64,000 nt of DNA from Orychophragmus violaceus (taxonomy: Eukaryota; Streptophyta; Magnoliopsida; Brassicales; Brassicaceae): assembly GCA_030180135.1 (NCBI GenBank), contig CM058231.1, positions 24,245,034 through 24,309,033 on the forward strand. The letters run 5' to 3'. This document shows, piece after piece, positions 1 through 9,580 of this stretch. A program made the position numbers and the translations under genes. Numbering within the stretch: the stretch's first letter is position 1; each line of letters starts with the position of its first letter. The notes below the pieces were generated by a model, which was given only the letters and a program-made list of their open reading frames with translations, did not search any database and had not been told where the DNA came from.

Positions 1-208
1 ATATCGATCGATATCACGCTCCCTCGTCGATCGATACGGGCGTCCGCTTCGCATACCGATGGGTTTCAATCGTTTCATGCGATTTACATATTAGGTTTTT
101 CAAGTTTTCTAATCAAATTTCTTAACACAAATTCGATTCTAAACATTTAAAAACAACCTAAATATGATCCAAACAGCAAAAACCTAACGACCTAGGCTCT
201 GATACCAC
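1..208 (-). mobile_element. Copia element C, 5' leader (partial)
   Basis: This is the untranslated leader next to the 5' LTR of a copia-type element read on the minus strand. The rest of the element lies left of the window. The complement of a tRNA-iMet primer-binding site (ggctctgatacca, 195-207) lies one base from the LTR edge. Two TCGATCGA palindromes (4-11 and 27-34) match those in the leaders of the other copia elements in this window. No coding sequence is visible. Confidence 0.75.
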
Positions 209-848
209 TGAAGGATTATGTTTGTTCATAGGTTCAATTATCAGATTACAACCTATCACATAATCAACTAGGATCTAGGTGATTTACAGTTGAATCATAA
301 ACAGATCAGGATCATTACCTTATGATTGCAGCGGATTGATCAAGGGAATGAAGAGATCACTGAGAGCTGATGATTACCGGCTCCTCCTAGGTATCCACAC
401 GCTTACAAGCTACTGGATCAGGCTGCTAGACCAAGCTGGAACAACAGAGAGAGAGGAGGACGGCCAGACCTAAAATCGCAGAAGCATAAGGCTAACTGGC
501 GCCTCCTCTTCCTTATATGGGCCCAAGTAATTAAACTAATGGCTTATTAGGCTTTTGGGCCCAAGACCCAAATCAGACAAAAGACTGTATTTTGTCTGGC
601 CCAATTCTCTGTACAAATACAGTAAATGTCTTGCATCTTACTGTATTAATTCCTTGTTAACTTTCCCGTTAGCTATGGTGTGTGACCCTTTGGGATCATA
701 CAATACTGGTAATAAGTACTTAACTTATAGATCAAGAGCGGGCTCTAGCAAGTCATCATGACCACCCAGTATTTATGACTTATGTCTGATCTCGACACTT
801 ATCATACTTTCTAGAGATAGCACAGTAGATTTCAGGACATTCCCAACA
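209..848 (-). repeat. 5' LTR of copia element C
   Basis: A 640-bp LTR read on the minus strand from TGTTGGGAATGTCC (at 848) to ...ATCCTTCA (at 209). It starts with TG and ends with CA and is followed directly by the iMet primer-binding site. The LTRs at 11966-12672, 25307-25979 and 26605-27241 share the same start and layout, so these are related families. It interrupts the 3' non-coding part of the Athila-like element that resumes at 849. The partner LTR is outside the window. Confidence 0.85.
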
Positions 849-1880
849 GTTCATGCAAGCTTCACAAAGATAGGGAATTTCGGAATCTCAAAGTCAAGTA
901 ATGGGCTTTCCTTTGTTTTGAAAATCGATTAAAGAAACAAGTAACTTAATTGGTGAGCCTCTACAAGGCAAAATCATCATCGTCCCCAATGCATGCATCC
1001 TACATAATGAACTAGACTCGATCCTACAATGCTTTCTTTTTGAAAAATTTTGAAATTTTTCGATTTTTTTTTGTTTTTCTATGCCATAAATGAAATGCAT
1101 GAGACTCAAATGATAGAAAAGAAAAATAAGAACAAAACAAACAAGATTAACAACTGGTCTCTCCCCCCAAACTTAAATCACACAGTCCCTTGTATGAAAG
1201 AAGCAAGGGAAATAGACAAAAGACTAAATCAAAAATGCAAAATCAAAAAGACAAAAGTTGGAGTGTTACTTGGAGAGTGGGATGGAGAGGAGGAATGGAA
1301 GGTGGAAGCATCTTTGATTTGGCATGAGACTTACCCAAAACTTAGAACATTGCATAGGCTTCTCATCCTTTGATTTAGCATTGAAGTCCCTTTGCTCAAT
1401 CCCAAAGCTCTTCAAAAAGGATAGATATGGGAATTCCTCCCAAGTGAGCTTGTTTTAAGTCACTAATCTTGACTATCCCTTCACTCTTTTTTGGTTAGGG
1501 ACGTTGTAATGACCCTCCCGAAGGAGTAAAACGTCAGTACAAGGAATACGACCAGTCGGGTTGGATCAGACGAAGAACGACGAAATTCAAAGTTGTGCGA
1601 TTGACTTCAAATCAACGGCATTAGCTAATGAAGACATTCTAAGACTTCTGGTCGAGTCAGAATTCAAAACGGACGAGCGGATTATGCGACGGTCGAAGGA
1701 TATGAAAGACGGCCGAGGAACGGCCGAAAATCCGAAAGTTCCAAAATGGTTGGGCGTTATTATGAGGTGATAGAGGAGATAAAACTAAGACTTTTGGTCG
1801 AAACGGAATTTAAAAAGAGTGAACGGTTGAAGAGATATCGCATTTGCGACTAAATCGGGAATATCGGGTTTATCGGGTTA

Positions 1881-2066
1881 GAAGCACGACGAGGCGGGAC
1901 GAAAGCCCGACGGACCGAAGCACGACATGGCACATACAAGTTTTTACTTCCGGAAGCACGAGCTGTCGGAAAGCACGAGGTGTCCGGCGCAAGCACGAGG
2001 TGTCCCAGAAGCACGAGGTGTAAAAGGAGGGAAAGCACGAGGTGTAATCGGGAAGCACGACATGTC
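1881..2066 (+). repeat. AAGCACGAGGTGT array in LTR U3
   Basis: About eight copies of a GAAGCACGAC / AAGCACGAGGTGT-like unit lie roughly 400-200 bp upstream of the LTR TATA box. Spacing is irregular, about 15-40 bp, and many units carry a CpG. The same array is present in the other LTR at about 5619-5804. Position relative to the promoter suggests an enhancer-like element. Confidence 0.75.
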
Positions 2067-2273
2067 GTCGCCCATGGCTGGAAGGGTGGAAGCTCCTGGG
2101 CGTGGCTTGGTGGCACCAACACACCTCCAGAGGTGTCCTCCAGCATGCTGAACGCAAGGTGTCGTCGCCGGGATGAAGCACGGTGGCGCCGAGATGTCGC
2201 GACGCATGTTCGCCTCAGAACCGGCCAATCGGAGGCCGCCATCCTAAACTGCCACCACCAGCTTGTTTTCTCC

Positions 2274-2280
2274 TATAAAT
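2274..2280 (+). promoter_or_regulatory. TATA box of the 5' LTR
   Basis: TATAAAT in the context ctcctataaataggg, the only strong TATA box in the LTR. A CCAAT sequence lies about 50 bp upstream. Transcription would start near 2305, which fixes the U3/R border. The same box lies at 6012-6018 in the 3' LTR. Confidence 0.7.
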
Positions 2281-2695
2281 AGGGCCTTTCCCCTTCAGAA
2301 AACTCACACTTCTCAGACCAAAACCGAAATGTTAGAGAGAGAAAGGAGAGAAACGTTTTAGAGAGAGGAAGTCGCCGGTAAGGAGAAACCGAGCCCCGAT
2401 CGAGAGCGAGCCGAAGGACGAGCGTTCTAGAAGTTCGGGAAGTGGATTAGGAGTCCTTGGAGAGTAGGAAAGGCGGGACAGGAGGTGAAGAACGAGGCGC
2501 TTTGGGAACCGAACCTCTGCCGAACCAAAAACCCGAGAGTGAGTCCCGATAGCTAGGACTGACGTGTTTGTGCAGGTATCGCCTTAAGGATTGAAATACT
2601 GCGAGTATTTATCCTTAAGTGCATTGATTGAATTGTGTGTATTGCGGTTGAGGTTAAACCGTGTTGATTGATTTGATTGTTGCATGATTGATGTG

Positions 2696-2915
2696 TGATA
2701 AGTACGAGGTGGAACGTATCTACTCGGAAATGATTGATTGTGATAAGTACGAGGTTGGATAGAGATCCACTCGGAAATGGAATGTGATAAGTACGGGATG
2801 GTCAGGGTACCGCCCGGAAATGGATTGTGCTAAGTACGAGTCGGAAGTGAGATCCACTCGGAAATGTGTGATATGGATAAGTACGGAATCGGTTGAGGAC
2901 CGTTCCAGAAAGTGT
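2696..2915 (+). repeat. GATAAGTACGAGG...CTCGGAAATG repeats in LTR R/U5
   Basis: Five units of about 40-45 bp, each beginning gataagtacg or gctaagtacg and ending in a ccactcggaaatg-like block. They lie downstream of the predicted transcription start, so they would be in the RNA. The same array is in the other LTR at about 6434-6653. The two LTR copies are nearly identical, while units within one array differ, so the array is older than the insertion. Confidence 0.75.
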
Positions 2916-3790
2916 TGCATGGCATGGATTAGGAGGATGCTCGGGCACTCCCGTTTGGTTACCTCCTAGCTCGGTTGGACTCGGGTCGCTCCCCTGCCCG
3001 AGCAGCTCGGTTGGACTTGGGTAGCTCCCTCGCCCGAGCATTAAGTGTGGTGCCGACCATGAAGGGTCGGGAGGAGCCACCAGAGAGAGTGGTGCCGGCC
3101 GTGAGGGGTCGGGAGGAGCCACCTGTGACCAAATGGGGGAAGTGTCGGATGCATCTAGGAGGCCTCTGCGTGTGTAGGTGTCTTCATCTAGACATTGTTG
3201 GCATTCACGATAAGAGATCGTGTTATGCATTGTGTTTGTTTATATGCTTCTGAATTGTGCTTGTGTTTGTTATTGCTTTATGCTTCGGCTATGGGGATGG
3301 GCTGGGATACTAACGCCTATTAGAGGGTTCTGGACTCACTGGGTAACCCATATGGTTGCTCATTATACAACTTTTGTCTCGCAGGAAACCTTAGGTTGGG
3401 TAGCGGGCGGATTCGGACGTAGGTTGTGACCGGAATAGATTTGTAAAGTGGGTTGATCAACAAATCTAAGTACGTTTTGATATTATTACGTTTCCGTGTT
3501 TTAATAAGGTTGTCCGGACGGATTACTAATGTACGTATGATTATTTTGCGAGGTACACGTATTTTGTGAGACATAAAACCTCTGATGCCTAATGATACTC
3601 GACTTCGTCCAAGTCGACACAACTCTTGGCTTGGGTACGGGTTTTGCAAGCCTTAGGCCTTAGCCGAGAGGGTCGGATATCGACAGTGGATCGGCCAGAC
3701 AATGGGCAGTGCCGGTACATTGGCGATGTTGGACATATTGTGGCACCACCGACTCGGCTATCGTCCGTAGTCCGCGTCGGGGGTGTTACA

Positions 3791-5242
3791 AATTGTGGTA
3801 TCAGAGCATGGTTCATGATCATGCTAATGGGACAAAGTTTTCAAAACGTTTTATCGAGTCATTTGAGTCGCAACCAACTTTTTAAGAATCCGGTGTCCGA
3901 ATGCCGATAGAATGATAGGTTGGGGATTTAGACTCACCTTGTTATCAAGATTTGTAGGATGCCGAGAATACTTGGGCGTGCGATCCTCATTTTCAGTAAC
4001 TCCGGTGAAACGCCCATCGTCGGCTCAAGGATCAAGTGACGATCCAATGTGAAGGACAGACGAAGAGTAAGATTGGGATTGTAGTATAGTATAGTAAATT
4101 AGGAGTTATATTTTTGTTGCAGGGACCGCATCATATCCATGAAAGCGAGGTACGTATGGGTTCTGACTTAACTCTTATTCATTGTGTGATTTGTGGTTTG
4201 TGAGAGATCCTTAGGTTACCGGGAAGAGGTGATTTCCCCAGAACCTTAGGATAAAACCATAGTAAGACTTTTAGGACACCTATCCTAAAAGCCCAGCACC
4301 GAGAACCATTACCCGAGCAGGCCGTTTATAGTGAAAACCCTGGTGGGTGGTTAAGGCGGACGGTTGTGGCCAGTGAAGATTATTGCGGGATCAGTGACGC
4401 GAGTTAGAAGATCAACTACGGGAAGGTAGTTGCACCTTGACGAGAGATCTAGCGTCAAGCTATTGCGGGATCATCAACCTCACGATCTCATTTGAGATCG
4501 GTGAGTGTTTGAGATCAGTAAACGTTGGACCAGCTACGGGAAGCTACGAGAAGGTGGATGAACTTGGAAGTAAAGCGTCAAGTGACGGGACGAAGAATGT
4601 TAATGAACGTAAGAGAGGAAGGCGTTCATATAAGAAGGAACAAGACTTACCAAAGAGACGGAGATGGAAAGGTTACGTGAAGGAACCGGCCACTAGAAGA
4701 AGTTGGCCAAGAGAGTTACGAGGAGGGCTAACCCATGGATTGGATTGACGAGGAGGAAAGGAGCTCCAGGAAGGAGTGATCACGACTTACAACATCGAGG
4801 CCGGGAAGGACCGACGCACAAAGTTGACGGAAACCAAGAAGGAGTGGACCGACCCCGAGGTGGAGAAGAGACCGACGTGGAGAGTGAATAGACGGACCTC
4901 GGAGAGGAGCAGAGAACGACTAAGGACGCGGAGAAAGAATAGACGAACCTCGAGGCAGAGCAGAGATGGACTAAGTACCGAGAAGGAGTGAAGAATAACA
5001 AGGAACCCGGAGAACCGTAAGGGAAATAGTGAGAAGGAGGCGAGACCAAACAATGCGGAGCAAGAACGAGCACATCGAGTGCTACCACGAGATTGAAGAC
5101 GGAGTCTAACTCATGACGGAGATGCAAGGGAAACCGCAAGTCTCCAAACAACGGAGCGAGAACTAGACGTGAAGAGACAGAAGAAGCCGAGGACGATTCT
5201 ACTATTGGAATTCGAGGACGAATTCTAATAAGGAGGGGAGAA
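3791..5242 (+). other. Internal region of the LARD-like element, no recognisable genes
   Basis: It starts with a tRNA-iMet primer-binding site, tggtatcagagca at 3796-3808, and ends with the polypurine tract aggaggggagaa at 5231-5242. The remaining 1.4 kb holds only short reading frames (the longest about 103 codons at 4437-4748) without recognisable motifs. The second half is purine-rich on the plus strand (many GAGAAGG and GACGGAG runs), which explains the spurious frames. No gag, protease, RT or integrase motif was seen. Confidence 0.8.
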
Positions 5243-7528
5243 TGTAATGACCCTCCCGAAGGAGTAAAACGTCAGTACAAGGAATACGACCAGTCGGGTT
5301 GGATCAGACGAAGAACGACGAAATTCAAAGTTGTGCGATTGACTTCAAATCAACGGCATTAGCTAATGAAGACATTCTAAGACTTCTGGTCGAGTCAGAA
5401 TTCAAAACGGACGAGCGGATTATGCGACGGTCGAAGGATATGAAAGACGGCCGAGGAACGGCCGAAAATCCGAAAGTTCCAAAATGGTTGGGCGTTATTA
5501 TGAGGTGATAGAGGAGCTCAAACTAAGACTTTTGGTCGAAACGGAATTTAAAAAGAGTGAACGGTTGAAGAGATATCGCATTTGCGACTAAATCGGGAAT
5601 ATCGGGTTTATCGGGTTAGAAGCACGACGAGGCGGGACGAAAGCCCGACGGACCGAAGCACGACATGGCACATACAAGTTTTTACTTCCGGAAGCACGAG
5701 CTGTCGGAAAGCACGAGGTGTCCGGCGCAAGCACGAGGTGTCCCAGAAGCACGAGGTGTAAAAGGAGGGAAAGCACGAGGTGTAATCGGGAAGCACGACA
5801 TGTCGTCGCGCATGGTTGGAAGGGTGGAAGCTCCTGGGCGTGGCTTGGTGGCGCCAACACACCTCCAGCGGTGTCCTCCAGCATGCTGAACGCAAGGTGT
5901 TGTCGCCGGGATGAAGCACGGTGGCGCCGAGATGTCGCGACGCATGTTCGCCTCAGAACCGGCCAATCGGAGGCCGCCATCCTAAACTGCCACCACCAGC
6001 TTGTTTTCTCCTATAAATAGGGCCTTTCCCCTTCAGAAAACTCACACTTCTCAGACCAAAACCGAAATGTTAGAGAGAGAAAGGAGAGAAACGTTTTAGA
6101 GAGAGAAAGTCACCGGTAAGGAGAAACCGAGCCCCGATCGAGAGCGAGCCGAAGGACGAGCGTTCTAGAAGTTCGGGAAGTGGATTAGGAGTCCTTGGAG
6201 AGTAGGAAAGGCGGGCCAGGAGGTGAAGAACGAGGCGCTTTGGGAACCGAACCTCTGCCGAACCAAAAACCCGAGAGTGAGTCCCGATAGCTAGGACTGA
6301 CGTGTTTGTGCAGGTATCGCCTTAAGGATTGAAATACTGCGAGTATTTATCCTTAAGTGCATTGATTGAATTGTGTGTATTGCGGTTGAGGTTAAACCGT
6401 GTTGATTGATTTGATTGTTGCATGATTGATGTGTGATAAGTACGAGGTGGAACGTATCCACTCGGAAATGATTGATTGTGATAAGTACGAGGTTGGATAG
6501 AGATCCACTCGGAAATGGAATGTGATAAGTACGGGATGGTCAGGGTACCGCCCGGAAATGGATTGTGCTAAGTACGAGTCAGAAGTGAGATCCACTCGGA
6601 AATGTGTGATATGGATAAGTACGGAATCGGTTGAGGACCGTTCCAGAAAGTGTTGCATGGCATGGATTAGGAGGATGATCGGGCACTCCCGTTTGGTTAC
6701 CTCCTAGCTCGGTTGGACTCGGGTCGCTCCCCTGCCCGAGCAGCTCGGTTGGACTTGGGTAGCTCCCTCGCCCGAGCATTAAGTGTGGTGCCGACCATGA
6801 AGGGTCGGGAGGAGCCACCAGAGAGAGTGGTGCCGGCCGTGAGGGGTCGGGAGGAGCCACCTGTGACCAAATGGGGGAAGTGTCGGATGCATCTAGGAGG
6901 CCTCTGCGTGTGTAGGTGTCTTCATCTAGACATTGTTGGCATTCACGATAAGAGATCGTGTTATGCATTGTGTTTGTTTATATGCTTCTGCATTGTGCTT
7001 GTGTTTGTTATTGCTTTATGCTTCGGCTATGGGGATGGGCTGGGATACTAACGCCTATTAGAGGGTTCTGGACTCACTGGGTAATCCATATGGTTGCTCA
7101 TTATACAACTTTTGTCTCGCAGGAAACCTTAGGTTGGGTAGCGGGCGGATTCGGACGTAGGTTGTGACCGGAATAGATTTGTAAAGTGGGTTGATCAACA
7201 AATCTAAGTACATTTTGATATTATTACGTTTCCGTGTTTTAATAAGGTTGTCCGGACGGATTACTAATGTATGTATGATTATTTTGCGAGGTACACGTAT
7301 TTTGCGAGACATAAAACCTCTGATGCCTAATGATACTCGACTTCGTCCAAGTCGACACAACTCTTGGCTTGGGTACGGGTTTTGCAAGCCTTAGGCCTTA
7401 GCCGAGAGGGTCGGATATCGACAGTGGATCGGCCAGACAATGGGAAGTACCGGTACATTGGCGATGTTCGACATATTGTGGCACCACCGACTCGGCTATC
7501 GTCCGTAGTCCGCGTCGGGGGTGTTACA
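5243..7528 (+). repeat. 3' LTR of the LARD-like element
   Basis: Same length (2286 bp) as the 5' LTR, with about 22 substitutions by eye and no indels that I noticed. It is preceded by the polypurine tract aggaggggagaa and followed by the target duplication gacgt. All repeat arrays of the 5' copy are present. Confidence 0.92.
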
Positions 7529-8563
7529 GACGTGGCATGAGTTTGTATCACCGGGATCATACTCATCATAGAACCACCCCCTAAACTCTTTCATCCTTAT
7601 CTCCTCAAAAGGGAATTTCCTTGGATCATGAAAGCTTGGTGATATGGTGGAGACTATATCAAGGTAGTTGCGAAAGGGTTGAGCCATTGGAGATCCATCT
7701 TCTTCATCCTCCTTGAATGATTCTTCATTGGGACTATCTTGTTTCTCCATAGGATTTCTTCCAATTGGCTTTTTAATGAGATTTGGTTGCTTTGGCACTT
7801 CTTCCATGATTGAGAGCTCATCTTGTGTGTTCTCTTCCTTGATAACCTTGCAGTCAACAACCAACCCATCTTCATAAGGCTCTTCCTCAACTCTCACAAC
7901 TTCTTCTACTCCTTCATTGTTTCCATTGGTTGAATTACCCATGATTATCTCTTCATCATCCTCATCTTCATACCTTATCACAAGGTCTTCACCAACAGTG
8001 CAACCAAAAAGCATTTCAAATTCCTTGATAGTCTCTTCAGCTTCTTTCAAGAACTCATCTTGTACTTGAGCATTCTCCTCATGTGTTGGCTCAACAATAC
8101 TTTCATCTTGAGGCAAATGGTCAAAATTATTTTTGATCATTCTTAAGCTCTCGTTGTACCTCTCTTGTCCTTCCAATGCCAACTTTTCCAAGTTGAGAAG
8201 CTCTTCATCACATGATTGGGAAGAGTAAGCTTCTTTCAAGAATTCATCTTGGACTTGAACATTCTCCTCATGTGTTGGCTCAACAATGCTTGCATCTTGA
8301 GGCAATTGAGCAAAAATAGTGTTGATATTCCTTATGCTCTCATTATACCTCTCTTGTCCTTCCAATGCCAACCTTGCCAAGTTGAGAAGCTCTTCATCAT
8401 ATGATTGGGAGGAGTAAGTTGCTTCATGCTCATGCTCCATGCTACAAGATTGGTATCCATCACCATATCCATATTGATACTCATAAGAAGAGTATTCATT
8501 TGGAAGATCACCTTGATAAGTGGATGTGATTTCAAATCCATGATGACTTGTAGGGTCCCAAGC

Positions 8564-9353
8564 AGTGTTCGAAAAATCGCTAGGCGTTAGTCGGGCGGCA
8601 GTGCTGGGCCTAGCGCCTAGCAGAAAAATCGGAGATTAAACGGGGATTACGCGGGGCGGAATTTTAGGAATTTTATTTATAATTTTATTTATAAAATAAA
8701 ATATTAACATGATGTTAAATAATAAAAATCATTATTAGTTTTATTGAAAGACTTAACATTAGCAGAAATTAAAATTTACATTATTTTGTAAGAACAAAAA
8801 GATTGTATTTAGTTTTGCTTAAATATTATTAGTATATTGTGACACATAAAGTTACTAAAGTTCGATGTTATAAAAAAAAAATTACTAAAGCCCAGTTATT
8901 TTTAAGTCCAGCCGTTAACCAAACAAAAAAAATAATAAAGCCCAGCTAACTAATGTAACGTTGGAAGGAAGAGATGAAAAGATAAAGATCCCACATCGAC
9001 TAGTAGAGAAGGTATGAGTCTGAACTCTTCTTTATAAATAGAGACATCTACTCCCTCGTTACATTCAGCAAGTGGGCTCTATTGTCCAAGACTTGCTCAT
9101 AGTTGAAAATTTATGCCCTTGGCCTACATCCGTATTTGGTTTTGTGGGCTTTCGGCTAATGGGCCAAATATTTTTATTTGGTTCAGTTTTTTTCCGCGGT
9201 TCTTAGGCGGATTTTCGCAATTAGTCGGGTTTACTCGGGTTTAATCGGTCAAACTCGGCCAGTTGACTTTTGTACCCGATTTGCCTCTCCGCCCCTCGCC
9301 GGACCTCCGTCGAGCGCCGCCTAGGCGGCTAGGCGGCCGCGTTTTTGAACACT
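8564..9353. mobile_element. Non-autonomous MULE-like transposon
   Basis: A 790-bp insertion flanked by the 10-bp direct repeat ggtcccaagc (8554-8563 and 9354-9363). A 9-11 bp duplication is typical of Mutator-like elements. The ends are inverted repeats beginning AGTGTTC followed by an A-rich block and then GCCTAGGCG-type GC-rich sequence. The centre (about 8660-9170) is AT-rich and carries a plant snRNA-type promoter. No transposase is present. It interrupts the unknown ORF of the Athila-like element on the minus strand. Confidence 0.8.
8988..9040 (+). promoter_or_regulatory. snRNA-type promoter (USE plus TATA) inside the MULE-like element
   Basis: ATCCCACATCG (8988-8998) matches the plant upstream sequence element RTCCCACATCG of snRNA genes. 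A TATA box (tttataaata, 9031-9040) follows with about 34 bp between the start of the TATA core and the end of the USE. In plants that longer spacing is the RNA polymerase II type (U1, U2, U4, U5); the polymerase III type is about ten bases shorter. A transcript would start near 9065. I do not recognise an snRNA sequence downstream, so this may be a captured promoter or an unknown small-RNA gene. Confidence 0.55.
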
Positions 9354-9559
9354 GGTCCCAAGCCATCTCTCTTTCTTGAGCTTCTAGCATAGCCCTCAAC
9401 ATTGAAGCTATCTCTGAATCCATGCTCTCTTTCTTGTGATTTTCACCTTGCAAAAAGAACAAACACTTGAAAGAAAGTTAGTCACCACACAAACAAAAAC
9501 AAAATAAAAGCTTAGTCTAAAGTAGAATATATTTAAATCCTAATAGCTATTGCTACACC

Positions 9560-9577
9560 TCCCCGGCAATGGCGCCA
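9560..9577 (-). other. Primer-binding site of the Athila-like element
   Basis: On the minus strand this reads TGGCGCCATTGCCGGGGA, a close match to the tRNA-Asp-type primer site used by Athila/Tat elements. It lies 3 bases from the LTR edge at 9581. It fixes the orientation of the element as minus. Confidence 0.8.
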
Positions 9578-9580
9578 AAT

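Larger units (their letters stand above)
1505..3790 (+). repeat. 5' LTR of the LARD-like element
   Basis: 2286 bp, starting TGTAATGACCC and ending GTGTTACA. It holds a CCAAT sequence (around 2224), a TATA box (2274-2280), an array of short GC-rich repeats in U3 (1881-2066), a second array after the start region (2696-2915) and a duplicated GCTCGGTTGGACT...GCCCGAGCA unit (around 2970-3041). Small reading frames on both strands are by-products of these repeats. Confidence 0.92.
1505..7528 (+). mobile_element. Large non-coding LTR retrotransposon (LARD-like, chromovirus-type ends)
   Basis: A complete element of 6024 bp with two direct 2286-bp LTRs (1505-3790 and 5243-7528), a primer-binding site complementary to tRNA-iMet (3796-3808), a 1452-bp internal part without recognisable protein domains, a polypurine tract (5231-5242) and a 5-bp target duplication gacgt (1500-1504 and 7529-7533). 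The LTR ends TGTAATGACCC and GGGTGTTACA, together with the iMet site, resemble Tekay/Del-type gypsy elements; this assignment is inference. By eye the LTRs differ at about 22 positions, near 1 percent, so the insertion is young and must have used proteins supplied in trans. Confidence 0.9.
1473..9423 (-). pseudogene. ORF of unknown function in the Athila-like element, split by two insertions
   Basis: Ignoring the two inserted elements and one copy of each target duplication, one continuous reading frame of about 373 codons runs from ATG at 9423 through 9423-9364, 8563-7529 and 1499-1473, ending in TAG. I see no stop or frameshift apart from the insertions, so it was intact until recently. The protein is acidic. 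It begins MDSEIASMLRAMLEAQE, followed by a Tyr/Gly-rich part. Then comes a tandem duplication of about 64 residues (around 8405-8215 and 8220-8030), each copy with SSQS-DEELLNL, LALEGQERYNES, LPQD-SIVEPTHEEN and QVQDEFLKEA. I recognise no domain. It occupies the usual place of gag-pol, directly after the primer-binding site. Function is unknown; a structural or trans-recruitment protein is one guess. Confidence 0.65.

Noticed and set aside
195..207. A tRNA gene suggested by ggctctgatacca
   Set aside because: It is only the 13-bp primer-binding site complementary to the tRNA-iMet end; no cloverleaf surrounds it.
1850..2282. Overlapping reading frames of 70-130 codons on both strands in the LTR, repeated at 5588-6020
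   Set aside because: They are by-products of the GC-rich short-repeat array; they occur identically in both LTRs, on both strands and in several frames, and have no domain.
4437..4991. Arg/Lys/Glu-rich frames in the LARD internal region
   Set aside because: They come from purine-rich sequence, are short and overlapping, and have no motif.
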